From assembly GCA_037893245.1 (NCBI GenBank), contig JBAIAA010000074.1:2232001-2296000 (forward strand): DNA of 64,000 nt. The letters run 5' to 3'. This DNA is from Crossaster papposus (Eukaryota > Echinodermata > Asteroidea > Velatida > Solasteridae). The notes beneath the pieces are model-generated. The model was not told the DNA's origin, did no database searches, and saw only the letters and a program-made list of their open reading frames with translations. A program made the position numbers and the translations under genes. This document shows, one piece after another, positions 36,542 through 49,900 of the stretch (positions are counted from its first letter, which is position 1; the number at the start of each line of letters is the position of its first letter).

Positions 36542-36817
36542 TTAAAGGTAGGATACACCATTACTACCGAATAATTAAGAAATATCTTACTTATTTGAAA
36601 GTAAATAATAATTGTAGGCATCCAGCAAAATGATTGTTCTAGATATCCTATAATTGTTCTGAAAAATTGAATTTTATATAAAGAAATACAATTTTCTTGC
36701 TCTCGGCATCCATGACTAAAACTCTGAACAAGTCAGTTAAACGATATTTACTATAAAATATATCCACCCCTTCATAATAATTCAAGCAATTACCAATGGT
36801 GTATCCTACCCTTTTAA
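36542..36817. mobile_element. TTAA-type MITE, family 1, copy 4 (internally deleted)
   Basis: TTAAAGGTAGGATACACCAT ... AATGGTGTATCCTACCC, then TTTTAA. It lacks the 'ttgcagatatcgaaaatatt' segment after the left end. Confidence 0.75.
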
Positions 36818-36929
36818 TAATTACCTTCTCTCGGATTCAAAAAGTCTTATTCTAGATGAAAGTCTCATGCATCCTGTGAAATCATTGCGCCAACTATGCT
36901 GTTAGAGGGATCCACCATCATTTAGTCGT

Positions 36930-37690
36930 GATGGTTGGACCATGGAGCTATAAAGAGGAGTTCGAACAGCCCAAGGCAATTATCCGCCAATAATAGTGAA
37001 GCATGGAGCTATTGTCTGGCCCACCGCAACCCTATACAATTCCCCCTGCTGCACAAACAGATTAACGACCAAGATAAGTCTCGCTGGGTCTTAGTATGCG
37101 GACTCCCACGTCCGTGCATAAAACCCGATTGCAGTTTATTTTATTAAAGTAGTGAACGCTGAAACAATCTAATTATCACATGCGCAGTAGCTTCACGTGT
37201 GTTTTTTATGCGCCATTTTTATTTCTGCATTCTGTACAAAAAACGGATTTTGCCAGACTTTTCCGTTTCAAAATTGGACCATCTGTTGCCAAGTTACGAT
37301 AAGTTATTTATCAAATCATCCTGAGAAAACCGGGGATTTATTTTATTAATATTGTGGATGATTTTCTCTGTCCGTTCGTGTATGGGGCTATAGTGTACGA
37401 TGGTGTACGTAATTTTTACGTTGCAAAAAACATCGTTCATTTTCGCTCAAATCGTTAAATCAGACTCGGTGTAGTACCCTTGCTTTGCGTACGCCTCTCG
37501 CTTTTTGCCGACAATGCGCATGTGCAGATCAGCTCCACACATCTCATAATGCTTTCTTTGCGGTCGCAAGGACGTGCACGTAATGGCTGGTTTGCGGTTA
37601 ATCTTAACAAATTTAACGAGTGGGAGTTGGTTTGTTTGATCTCCGGATCGTTCGAACTCCTTCTCTTTATAGCTCCATGGTTTGACCAAA
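36930..37690. repeat. inverted pair, GACCATGGAGCTATAAAGAG ends
   Basis: 'gttggaccatggagctataa' at 36929-36948 is inverted at 37668-37688 ('tatagctccatggtttgac'), with a further shared 'gagttcgaac' / 'gttcgaactc'. The roughly 690 bp between the arms show no ORF of known type. Confidence 0.5.
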
Positions 37691-37978
37691 ACATTGCGAT
37701 TTCAACAGAAACTTATGATTTGCTCATTGTGAAAAATTAAGATAAATTTTCAACAGGTTACTATTTTAATAACCTTTGGATTTTTGTATTATTCCTTGAA
37801 TCATTTTTTTCAAATACATGTAGTGTCCTTTCAAGCACCAAATATGGGGAACAAGCAAACAAAATTAAAAAGGTATACATGTAGTACTGAGCCATAAGCA
37901 AAAACCCACAGCTATTATAAAGTTACGTATTAATGACCGAAGCAGCACAGATATTTATTAACACGTGCTCATTACAAC

Positions 37979-40900
37979 TTATTTGCCTTTGACTTTTGCA
38001 ATGAGAGCAGCGTTTTCCTTCTTCATCTCCTTGTAGTCGGCAGTAATCTTCTCAAGGTTGGCTATCGTCTTCTTGTTGCTTTCAGTTTCAATCTAAGACA
38101 AAAAAATATTTTTTTTTCAATAAAAGCCATTATGTGACCCAGCACGAGTATGAGACACTTTGAGGCAAAAATGAAAATTGAGATTTTGATTTCATCATTT
38201 AAAGCTTGTTTAGCTTTAAATGATGAAATCAAAATCTCAATTTTCATTTTTGCTTCATTTACTTGTGCTGGGTCACATATTGTTGATTTCAATGCAACAA
38301 TGTAAGCTCTGTGGTTATGGCAACAATTTACTTTTGTCCATGTGCTCTCATAAGGAACAAAATTTGGCATTTTTTATGTTTTTACCTGATCTTCGAGGTC
38401 TCGGATTTCCCTGACAATACTGCCGGTGTCTTCCACGGTCTTAATGAGCTGATCAAAATTCTAGAAATTTAACAGAAATTTGTGTGTTAATGATAAATAA
38501 GGTGTAGACAAAGGAGCAACTTAATAGGCAGAAATTATTCGGGAGTATTTTCTGAATATATTCCAAGTAGGGGCAAGAAATCCAGACAATGATTGACAGC
38601 TGACCTACAAAATGTACTACATTGTATCAGCGAGTAGGCCAACATGTGGCCTACTTTGGAATTTCAATACAATTACACCCAATGAAAAGAAGAGATTGTT
38701 AGAAGGAAGAACAAGATTGGACGTTTCTTTTTTTATGGGATGGTTTATTTTTGATGTGGGTAGGAAGGGGGGGGGGGGGGGGGGGGGAGAACACACAGTC
38801 AATAACGAGACCACACCATATACGTAACACTATTGTATTACATTGCCTTTGAGTGCAGTTCAGGGCCGCGGCTGCTTACTTAAAAAAAAAAGTAGCTTAA
38901 AAGGTTACATTACTGGTCCGGCCGGCTAGTGAAAAAAAAAGGTTAAGGGGAAACACTGTAGGCGCAGTGGTTACTGGTCCTTGCCTTCCACCACTGTGGT
39001 CCGGGTTCGATTCCTGCCCTGGTCCACGTGTGGGTTGCGTTTTCAGATCCTGCTTGATTTTGTGTGTTTTCCCCCAGGATATTGTTTTCTTCCCACCTCT
39101 AAAACTGTACCTTCTTCTCATTGTCTTCTCTCTACAAGTTTCTTCAGGCTTTCCAGATACAGTGCCTTGGGCACTTTTGAGGAATCCTTGGTTTGATTAC
39201 CGAATATATAAATAAATAAGTCTTTTTTTAACCAGTTCGCGCCGGAGGACGTATATAAACGCAAAGTTTTCCCCAGATTCAAAACAGATGATGCATAAAC
39301 TCGCCACGAGCAAGGCCGGAAATGTCTGTCAGCAGCAAGCAAGGCCGGAAATGCGTGGGTGTGCTTCTCGGTACTATCGGCCTGAACACGCCTCAGATCG
39401 AGTTTCGTTAAAAATAATCCCGTGCATTGGCTCGGTGATGTTAAAATAATCCTGGCGTGAACTGGTTAAACAGAAATTGTCATCTCACCTCATGAAGGGC
39501 TGCGAGGTACTTGTATGCCTTGCGAACCGATTCATCTTTCTTAGCATCCTGCAAAAAAAAGTTTAAAAGAATGTGCAATACAAAAAAAAAATGAATGAAA
39601 TGAAACAGTCTTTCTTGAACCCATATCTTTTTTTTTTACAGTGTTTAAAGGGATCGTATACGTTTCAATCATATATAGGTATAGATTAATACCATAAAAC
39701 TAACCTGTACAAATTTCATTTCAAAAAGTGGTAGCAATTTTGAGATATCTGGAGCGGTTATGTCCACGCAGGAAGAATAATCTGCATTGGAATACACATT
39801 CTGAGAAACGTCACTGCAGTAACACTTCTGAGATTCCAATTTGTGGGGATAAAAAGTTATATTTTTTTTCATAACCGCAGTACTTCGAAGTGAAAAGTTT
39901 CTAAAAATGCATTATACTATCCAAAGCTGCTGTATTTCTTACCAAGTAAGTTTTTATTGCCATTAATTTTTTGAGTAAATACCAAACGTATACGATCCCT
40001 TTAATAGTTACCTGTTTAACTGACCAGAGTTAAAATAATAACATAATTCAAATTTACATTTTCAAATTCTGAATTTTGTGGGTTATTGAGAAAAAAAATG
40101 TGTAGGTACTCAAAGATATGTTGCATTCAAATTTCATTGAAACTGTAACAATGAAACTTAAGATTTTTTTTTTTTAAATAAAAATGTTTCTTACAAACTG
40201 TAGTTACTGGGGTTAACTATCTTAAATGGGGAAACTTGATCTTACCTTGAAGATGAGTTCGTCTGTGACGGTAAAAGTTCGGTCTAGCTTTCCTGACATA
40301 TGGTTGATCTCCTTTTGTAGTGTCTTAGTGTCAACTAGAACCTTAACAAAAGAACATTATTCTGATAAGTTTCAATGTCAAATATTGCCTGTCAGGATTG
40401 TCAATTTAACCTTGTGACAAGCGACTTTTTTTTTAACACGAACACGCGTCCGTACTTTTAAAAAAAGTCGCTTGTATTTCGTGTAATACCCCCATGCTGT
40501 TCGGTTTTATGGCTTTATATGTCAACACAACCCTTTCCCACAAGCCAGACACCCAGAAACCAGCTGGTGTTGTTGAATAAGGCAACAAGGCAACAATAGC
40601 ATGATTGATTGCTTGGGAAGGTCTGGTGGTAAAATCCACACATCAAAGACCCTTTATGTACACAATGTAATGGGTTACTCGTGGGGCAGCCTTTGCTTTG
40701 CAAAAAGCTGGGTCACCGGTTCAACCAGGGTTCAAGCGGCACTTACCATGTTATTCGGCATGCTTTGAACTAGGAATACATGTAATATGATGAAATAGTA
40801 ATTGTTTTTTTACGGCGAAGCGACTTTGGAAAAAAAGTTCGGCAGCACGTCGCAGGGTTAATTAAGTAGCAATTTATACATGGTATTCACACCTGCAACC

Positions 40901-43900
40901 TCCAAGATACACTACCAAGATTATCTACCAACCCAGCCATTCAGTAGAACGCTGGCCGTCTCCCAATTTTTCATTTTTTTGAGAAGAAATATAATGTCAA
41001 TATTAATACCTTTTGGATTTCATGTTTCTGCTTTTTTATGTTGGCCACAATCTCCAGAATTCTTCTTGTATAGGCTGATCTGTTGACGTCCTTAGTCATG
41101 CGCTCATACTCCGAAACCTTAAACCAAAAAATAAATAAATACATAAGTTTTTTTTGGATCGGCAAGTTTTGAAAGCTCTCAACTCTTAGTCAGGTTTCTT
41201 ATGTATTTTCGTTTTAGATTTGCTAAACTATACATTTTTGGAAACGTTAGGACTTAGGATATACTTCACATGAAAACCAATGTTTACATTTGCTCTTAGG
41301 TTCTTTATGGCGGCCATCTTGGATTTTTTAAATGGCATTTTAATGACGTCATGATGACGTCACACAATTTTTAAAAAATTTGTGCATATGTCTATGACCC
41401 AATAAACATATTACAAAAAGAATTTTGAATTGATTATGTTCTGTTGATAAGATATGGCTTAAAGGTCCAAAAATTAAACAAAATCATAACAAAATCACAC
41501 GATGACGTCATCATGATGTCACTTCAATTTATATCTATAACACATCCCGCCATACCTGCATACCAAATTTGAACCCAATCGGGCTTATACTTCCAGAGAT
41601 ATAGGGCATTGAAAAAATGGACCTTTAATGTGACACCCTATGACTTTTCATGTGTCACGTCACATTAAAGAACCATTTTTTTCAAAAGAACCTAAAAACA
41701 AATGTAAACATTGGTTTTCATGTTGAGTATATCCTAATGTTTCCAAAAATGTATAGTTTAGCAAATCTACAAAAAAAATGAACGAAACTTTCAATATGTA
41801 CATTATGAACCTGAGTATCCATGAAATTGGGCCCAGTCTATGCAAGTCACAATTTCCATGACTGGCTTGATTCGAGCACATCGACGACAGACTCGGACTG
41901 AGAGACTCCACTCCAGCGACTCAAATGCAACACTGTGTATAATACTATAATGTAGGGTGTCGAGGCCGAGTGGATAAGAACACCGAGCTTAAGCTCTGGT
42001 GTTTCTGTTCAGCAGAGTGTGGGTTCGAGTCCCGGTCGTGACACTTGTGTCCCTGAGCAAGACACTTAACTATAATTGCTTCTCTCCACCCAGGGGTAAA
42101 ATGGGTACCTGTGAAGGCAGAGATGGTTATTGTGATTGATTTAGCCTAGTAGAGCATATATTGCAGCACAGGCTGTATACTCTCCAGGGAGCTGAGATGG
42201 TTTAAGGATTGAAAATGGCCCAGTGACAAGGGGTAATAATGTTGGAAGCGCTTTCAGATGCCCTTCGGGTGTGAAAAGCGCTATATAAATCCAAGATATA
42301 TAAGACTACCAGTTGCTTGTGTAGTTCCTCCTTGCCTCTGGTCTCATCCACTACTTCTTTCATCCTGTCTCGGAGTTCCTGAATGTCTTCCAGCTTCTTC
42401 AACGATTCACTCTGCCAAAAAAGAAGAAAACAAGTGAAACTAGTATAGTCAGGATTTAGTTCAAGCAGTTTGCGACGGGATTATTTTGACATTGACTTGA
42501 CCCAGGCGGGTTCAGGTTTCAGGCAGTGTTCATCGGGCCAGCATCTGTGAGTAGCACTCCCTGATAATTCCTGCCTTGCTTGCTGCGAGCCGGTTGCGGA
42601 CAGATATTTTTCGGCCTTGCTCGTGACATGTCTAACCGCCATCCGTTTCAAATTCCGGAAAAAGGTTGCACGTATACACGTCATCCGACGTAAACTGTTT
42701 AATAATATACAGTTGAAGTTGTTTAACCAGTTCGCGCCGGGATTATTTTAACATCATTGAGCCGAGGGGCGGGATTCGATCCAAAGCGGGTTCGGGCCAA
42801 TAGTGCCGGGAAGCGCACCCACGCATTTCCGGCCTTGCTCGCTGCTGACAGACATTTCCGGCCTTGCTCGTGGCGTGTTTGTGAGTCATCAGTTTTGAAT
42901 CTGGGGAAAACTTTGCATTTATATACGTCATCCGGCGCGAACTGGTTAATGTGTGTTTCTCAGGAGACGCCGGCTGACAGTAGTTTAGAGTTTTAAAACA
43001 TTATTGTTAGCATAAGTAGGTGGTTGCCGATATGTATTTGAACCCTAGCATTCACAGATTGAGGATCTAGGGAGGTACTGCTTAATATTTTTAATGAGAC
43101 CCGATGGTCCTCGCAAATGTAAGAACAAAGAATGTGCCAATGGGAACCTACAAAGTAATTGATTTTGCAAAAATTGGAACAGTACCTTAGAAAAATGCAA
43201 ATGGATCAATAAATACTGTGCATCGTTTTTTCCAGACATGTCACATTTATGGATTACCTCTTTGTTGGCGTTCTGTTCCTTCAGTGTACGGTATTCTTCA
43301 ATGAGCGGAGCCCTGTGCTTCTCCCACTGTTTAGCCAGGCTCACTAGGCGCTGGGCACTAGACTCAACCACTCCCTGAAGAAAGAAAAAACACACAAAAA
43401 ACCACAACAACTTCTAGTTACCATGTACGAATTGGTTTTTCTAGTAATTTGACAAATGCTTTATTCTTGATTTGTCATAGATGAATCCAGATAGCCAGCC
43501 CGATATGGGGCTTCCTATCCGTCCCTATACCCTATACACATTCCAGACCATTGTTGCCTAACACATCAGCTCACCCTGGCCCTAGATATGTGACCGGCTC
43601 TACAAAAAGGTTTATTAAGTCGCGCTGTGCACTATCATGTAATGGCCCGCTCAACGTTGAGAGGGTAAACATTTCATCAAAATGTGATTTTTATTTTTTT
43701 GTCATGAATGACATCTTCAATACCTAAAGTTACAGGTTTCATTAAAAAAAATGCTGATTTTGATAAATAAAGTGGAGAAAACTACTATTTTGTGTGCATC
43801 GTTCTGTTGTAGTACAACAGAGCCGGCTATTTCAAAGGAAGTAATTGATATGTAAACACGTCATATCTCCAAAATAAGAGGGGCTATGGAGATATACCAA

Positions 43901-46900
43901 ATGAAAGCTTACATGTACATTGTGGGCTTTTCAACCATGTATATAACTCAATTTCTTTTTTTTGCGACATAATACACCTTTTTGTAGAGCCGGTCACATC
44001 AAAGGAATTCCTATGATTCCAGGAACATAATGACTTACACTTGCTTCATCTGTGGCTGTGTCTATTAGCAGTCAACTAGCTAATAATAACCAAGAACAGT
44101 TACTCGTTCTAGTAAGAAACTTTGGATAACTGTGCTCAAGCACGAACATTTGCTTAGCACAAAAAAAGTCACGCTCATCAGTTACCAGCCAAAACTCTGT
44201 GCTTATTATGCTAAACAGAAACCAGCTGAATACCAATCACAAACAATATACATCACCTGAAAATTTGGTTTGTAACCTTGTTTTTGCCAAGGAAGAATTT
44301 TCATGCTAAGCAATTTTTGTGTGCCTAATTAGCAGGTCCATGAAATTGGCCTCTAGTGCACTGCACTAGAGGATAGTTTCAATGGAAAACTGACCTCAAA
44401 ATCCCAATAGCGATTAGCCGTAAAAGGGTCCCATGATGTAATGCTTAGCTTTACTGGATTGAAACAATAGTTCACATGCCTGTAGCTTAGCTATGTTATT
44501 CTCAGCATCTGGGAGAAGATCTAGGGTTCTCTTCTTGACTCTGTAAGCGTCTTCTTTCTCTTCGTTGCTCCGTTCTTCAAGATTCCTCTGTTCATCCATC
44601 TATCGCAACCCAACAAGGAAAACAAATTTAAGTTTAAAATGTCAGTTAATGTCATTGTTCAAAAGCTTACTTGATGTAATTATATTAATGACTCTATTAA
44701 ACTTCCTGTGAAATTATTCCTTTTGGCGAGCTGGTATTTTGAAAAAAATTAAAAATAGCAGAAGTAAAAAAATGCATCTGTGAGACACATTTAAAAAAAA
44801 ATTCACTAGTAGTTGGTTAAAAATTGAAATCTTAGAATAGTTCTTTCTTGGAATATACAGCATTCACCGAGTTAAATCTTCACCAGGTTAGTTGTCAAGA
44901 ACTATTTCTTTAGATTTTGAGAACTTTTTCTGCTTCAAACGATAAAAATGCACACCTGACAAAAGATATATAATCTCCTTAATAGGGAGTTAGGGTTAAC
45001 CAGTTCGCGCCGGATGACGTATATAAATGCAAAGTTTTCCCCAGATTCAAAACGGATGACGCATAAACACGCCACGATCAAGGCCGGAAATATCTGTCAG
45101 CATCGAGCAAGGCCGGAAATGCGCGAGTGTGCTTCCCGGCACTATCAGCCTAAACACGTTTTGGATCGAGTTTCGTTAAAAATAATCCCGCCCCTCGGCT
45201 CGGTGATGTTAAAATAATCCCGGCGCGAACAGTCAACTTTGTTCCTCAGTAACGTTGCGTATGTGGCAGGAATTAATTAATCCGATTTGGTTGTCTTTAC
45301 CTGTTGAATTCCGGCTGTGAATTTCTTCATGTCCAGCTCCAGTCCTTCCATCTGATTGGTCAGTTGGGTCAGCTGATCTCGCAGGCCTTGCTGTTCGTCT
45401 TCTCTCTTCTGTCGTTGCTCCTCCTCCGTGTCGGCCTTGACCACGCCCTCACCGATGCCCATCTGGGAGATGGTCTTGTCGTCATCCTGAGAGGAAAGGT
45501 CAAAACAGTCGGTACATCACCACAAGCCTTGGTATGAAAAACAAAATCGTAATAATATGTGACCTGTCATCACAAAATGAGCGTAAAGTCGGCAAAATAA
45601 AAACTTGAGATATGGGTATTTCTAAATTCTGTTGAAACAGAGCTTTCCAATGGTATATAACACTTGGAGGTTTGATACTCAATTTTATTTTTATTTTTAT
45701 TTTTTAGTCTGGAGTCTTAATACAGAGATTATGAGAAAACGGGCATTTCTTGCGAGAAATTGTGTGAAAGGCATAGAGAGGCATAGTCAAAATTGTCTCA
45801 AAAACTAATTTTGTTTTTATCTGATCGTCCTGAAAAATTGAGAATTGATTGTTGGGGATTTAGTCTTTAAAAAAACCATATAATCTCAAAATCAACCACC
45901 CCTTCAAATTTTGACTTTGACTGGCCGTACTGGGAAATCACTCCGTGCGACTTTACGCTCATTTTGTGATGACAGGTCACATATGTGACTCGCTCTATTT
46001 GCAAAAATTAGTCTGATGTCAGAAAATACATTTTTACCTAAAGGGCTGTTTATTGTCTCATCAGAAGTGATTTTTCTTTCAACAAATAATATTTTGGTTT
46101 TAAGGCATTTTGGTTTCTCCGACACCTATATTTTCAGATCTGATCGATTGAAAAGATTGTTTTGATCCCTAAATTAAATTTATTACATGTTTTGTCATTC
46201 TCTTACCATAGCATCTGATCAAGCACTACAATTGTAAATCTTCATTTCTTTTCAAAGACATTTTGAATATAACTGAAAAAAACCAAAATTTACCAAAATT
46301 GTAGAAGACCGATGCACTACAGAGTTGTGCCATATATCAAAAGAAAGCTTATTTTCTGCTTTTTCTGACCAACTGTAAAATTGAAAAAAACTTTTTTAAC
46401 ACATCAGACTCATTTTTGCAGAGTGGGTAACATATTTCAGCAATGGTGTCCAGGACACACAAGTTCTTGTGAGTGAACACACAGCTAGAGTTGTAATTAC
46501 TCTAGTCAAACTCAAGCTAGGGTTGATATTTTTCAACCCGGGTTGAAACGCTCACCCTGGATTCAAAACAGTAGTAACTGATGATCAAAATATGCTCAGT
46601 TTGCATGAAGCAAGTGTGAAACGACACAGGGTTGAACAATAACAAAATCAACGCGGGCCGGTAGCGGGTTTGCCCCGGGGTCGAGTTCAACCCAGGGGCC
46701 AATTTCATAGAGCTGCTAAGCCAAAACAATTGCTTAGCACAAAAAAGTCTTGCTCATTAAAAACAGGTTACCAGCCAAAATTATACGTGTTTTTCATGCT
46801 AAGAAAAAAACAGCCGATTATCAATCCAGAACAATAAAGATCAGGTGAAAATTTGGTCTGTAACCTAGTTTTTGCCAAGGACAAATTGTCATACTAAGCA

Positions 46901-49900
46901 AATTGTTGTGCTTAGCAGCTCTATGAAATTGGCCCCAGGTTAAGAGGCTGTAGGTGCGAAAAGGGCGTATTATACCACCATAGAACCCCTCACTAACGTC
47001 CGTCGATGTCATTTTTTTATAATAATCGATATATCGAAAATTCAATATCGAGTATACTCGATATCGATTATTTCCCGTGTGAAAGATGAAGCCTAAAAAC
47101 AGCGCTCAATATACTGACCGACAGTTTAATAGGGTTGCATATATACCGGTTTTCGGCTTGACCCTCCGCGCATGTTGTCAGTCCGAACAATATCAAATTG
47201 CGCCGGCCCGCGTGTTTATGGTTTCACAACGAAGATAAGAAATGATTACGGTTGCCGCTTCTGCTTGCTAGGCGAAGAGCACAGTGCAGAGAATGCTCCC
47301 CGCCTACTCAAATGTTTTAAGCTACAAATAAAGACGGCAGCTTTTCTAATCTAAAGCCCTGAGATTTTCTGGATAATCTGACACTCTTTCGATGTTTTCG
47401 ATATCATTTAGGAACATCAAAATTTAGATACATAAAATGTTTTGATACATCGACGGACGTTACCCCTCACCTGAGCAAACTGTAGTTTAGAGGTGTGAGT
47501 GAACCGGGACCCTTTCCCTTGCTGCTTGCCGGGTGTCTTGTCGCTGAAGTTGTTCAGAAACTGCAGCAGGTCCGCCGCTCCTCCGCCTGCAGCCACCGCG
47601 CCTCCAGCCTCGGCCTTCTGAACATCCTGCTGCAGCTGAGTGGCAATCTTCTTCTGCAGACGTTCCTTCTTACGAGCCTTGTACTCCTGCGGTGTCAGTC
47701 TAGACTGCAGTCCAACGCTGTTCCATTCCGCCTCCCATTCCTGAGCTGCCGTTAGCTCGGCCGTGTTGGTCTCAAGCAGCGAAGCCGCCGTGTCTTCATG
47801 ACGCGGTGGCTGCTGTGATACCAATGGCAGGTCTTTGGAGTAGTAGCTTTTAACCTCTGTAAAAAAGAGACAAATCAAAATTGATGGTTATTTTGTCATT
47901 TATTTACCAAAAAAGGGTTTGCTGTTTGAATTTGAAGCAATTATTAGCAAATGGTCATCTACAGAAACAGAACATCAGTCTCAAGATGAATTATTTTATA
48001 GTTTATGCTCAGAATATTACTTGGTGTACAACGTGATATAAATTACAAAAATAAGCATTTATACATATGTGACCTGTTCCAACGAAACCCGGACAAAGTC
48101 GACTTTTTAGTTTTTTAGTTTTTCAGATTTTGCTTTTTTCAAATTCTCTAGGTTCTCAGCTTTAAAATGATGTATCATTTACATATGTACCCCCACCCTA
48201 TCTTCCCTGGGGCCTGGATTTAGTGATAAAACCCGGACAACCTAATTATGAGATAAACAGCTTTGAAGTTCAGAAAAGCGTATTATTTCTATACACAAAT
48301 GTTTCACAAAATTGACAAAAAAACACACTTCTGGTAGACGGATTTTGTTCAAATTTGGGGAGATTGTAGATTAATAGTGAGTGACTTAGGAAAACCTAAA
48401 ACCTCAAAATGGTAAAATCCATCCCGAAATGACTTCAGGAGTACATTGTGACAAAACACATTGTGCGACTTTGTCCGGGTTTCGTTGGAACAGGTCACAT
48501 ATGTGACCTGGCACCACGAAATGAGCGGAAAGTCGCAAATGGCCAAAACAAGTTATTGGCCGAAACGTCCATTTTTCAAGCGGGAGGTCGGATTAGAGTT
48601 GTAAACGTTTTTACAAAAAAAACCACTTCTTTATTATATCCCAAAATTGTATAGCTCAAATAAAACTCTAAAGTGTGTTATTTGGTGGCTGAAATGCACT
48701 AAGTGATAATATAGTGTGCACGGTTCACAGACTTTGAACTCCGTTTTCTCAAAACAAAGGAGCGTGACTTCAGCAATTTGAAGAGTATAGCGACGGCTAG
48801 GAATAAGCTACAGCAACACACAATACATCATTTGAAAGCCAAGGACCTCTTCTTTCTAGAAGTGTAATAATGTCAATTTTGTTATTTTGCGTCTTTCCAC
48901 CCATTTTGTGGTGCCAGGTCACATATTACAAAAATAAGCATTTCTTCATAAAGATGTACAAAACTTAATAGCCGTTTTCAAAAAGATTAGGTAATCTTCT
49001 AGCACTATTTTATAGCCTAAGTTGTAGAATTGTCTGTTTTGGGGTTGGTTTTTTGGGGTCAAATACCATTTAGTGACACATGGGTTATTACTTACAAATA
49101 TTTTGCAATGTTTGTGTAGATCAAAATACACGGCAAAGCAATTGGTAACGTAAATGTTGGCTCACCTTTCGGTATTTTCCTTGACAGATCATCTAGCCCA
49201 CTTGGTACGGTGACTGCCACGCTGTGATACACGTGTGTGCCACTTGCACCCTAATATAACAAGAAAGAGAGCCAAATCCAGTTAAACTGATTATGTGCTG
49301 AACACAAACCTGCTAAGAACCACTCAGAGTAACATGCTACACTGTAATGGTGGTTTTAATTTGCTCAGTAAATGTTTCTCATGCTTAGCAAATGTGACCT
49401 GTCACCACAAAATGAGAGTAAAGTTTGAAATATTGAAAATGGAGTTATTGGTATTTTCAAATTCTTGAGAAAGAGAGCTTTCCAATGGTACACTTGGGGG
49501 TTTTGCGATAAATACTTTTTACAGCGCTCTAGAAAGTCATGGGTTTCACAAAACGTGTTTGTGAGAAAACTTACTTTAAACATCTCAAACAAAGTACGCA
49601 ATAGATTACAAAACAGGACAATTAAGGTTCGGTTGAGCATAGCAATGACTATGCTCTAATCATTATTTCTTCTTGAAATTTTTCACACATACAAACTATT
49701 GTATAAACAACAAAATATTAAAATTTCGAAAATGTGAGATACTTACGGGGACCTGATTTGCATATTTGATTACCGTGTTAATTAGACCATTAATTAATGG
49801 ACTTTAATCCAAACACTAACTACGCAAACACTACGCAAAATTACGTAATTTAAGAGGTTTTCGATCATCTGATCTCACCCCAAAAAATGGGAATATGTAG

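Larger units (their letters stand above)
34561..37978. other. convergent intergenic region between SPART and CCDC22
   Basis: No coding sequence found. It holds the MITEs listed separately, a C15 tract (35511-35525) flanked by complementary 'gcacgatatgtggcagag' (35487-35504) and 'ctctgccacatatcgtgc' (35650-35667), and a further inverted pair (36930-37690). AATAAA on the minus strand at 37959-37954, 20 bp after the CCDC22 stop, could be its polyadenylation signal. Confidence 0.5.

Noticed and set aside
41950..42050. Functional tRNA-Leu gene
   Set aside because: The tRNA-like head runs straight into a SINE body and tail with no terminator.
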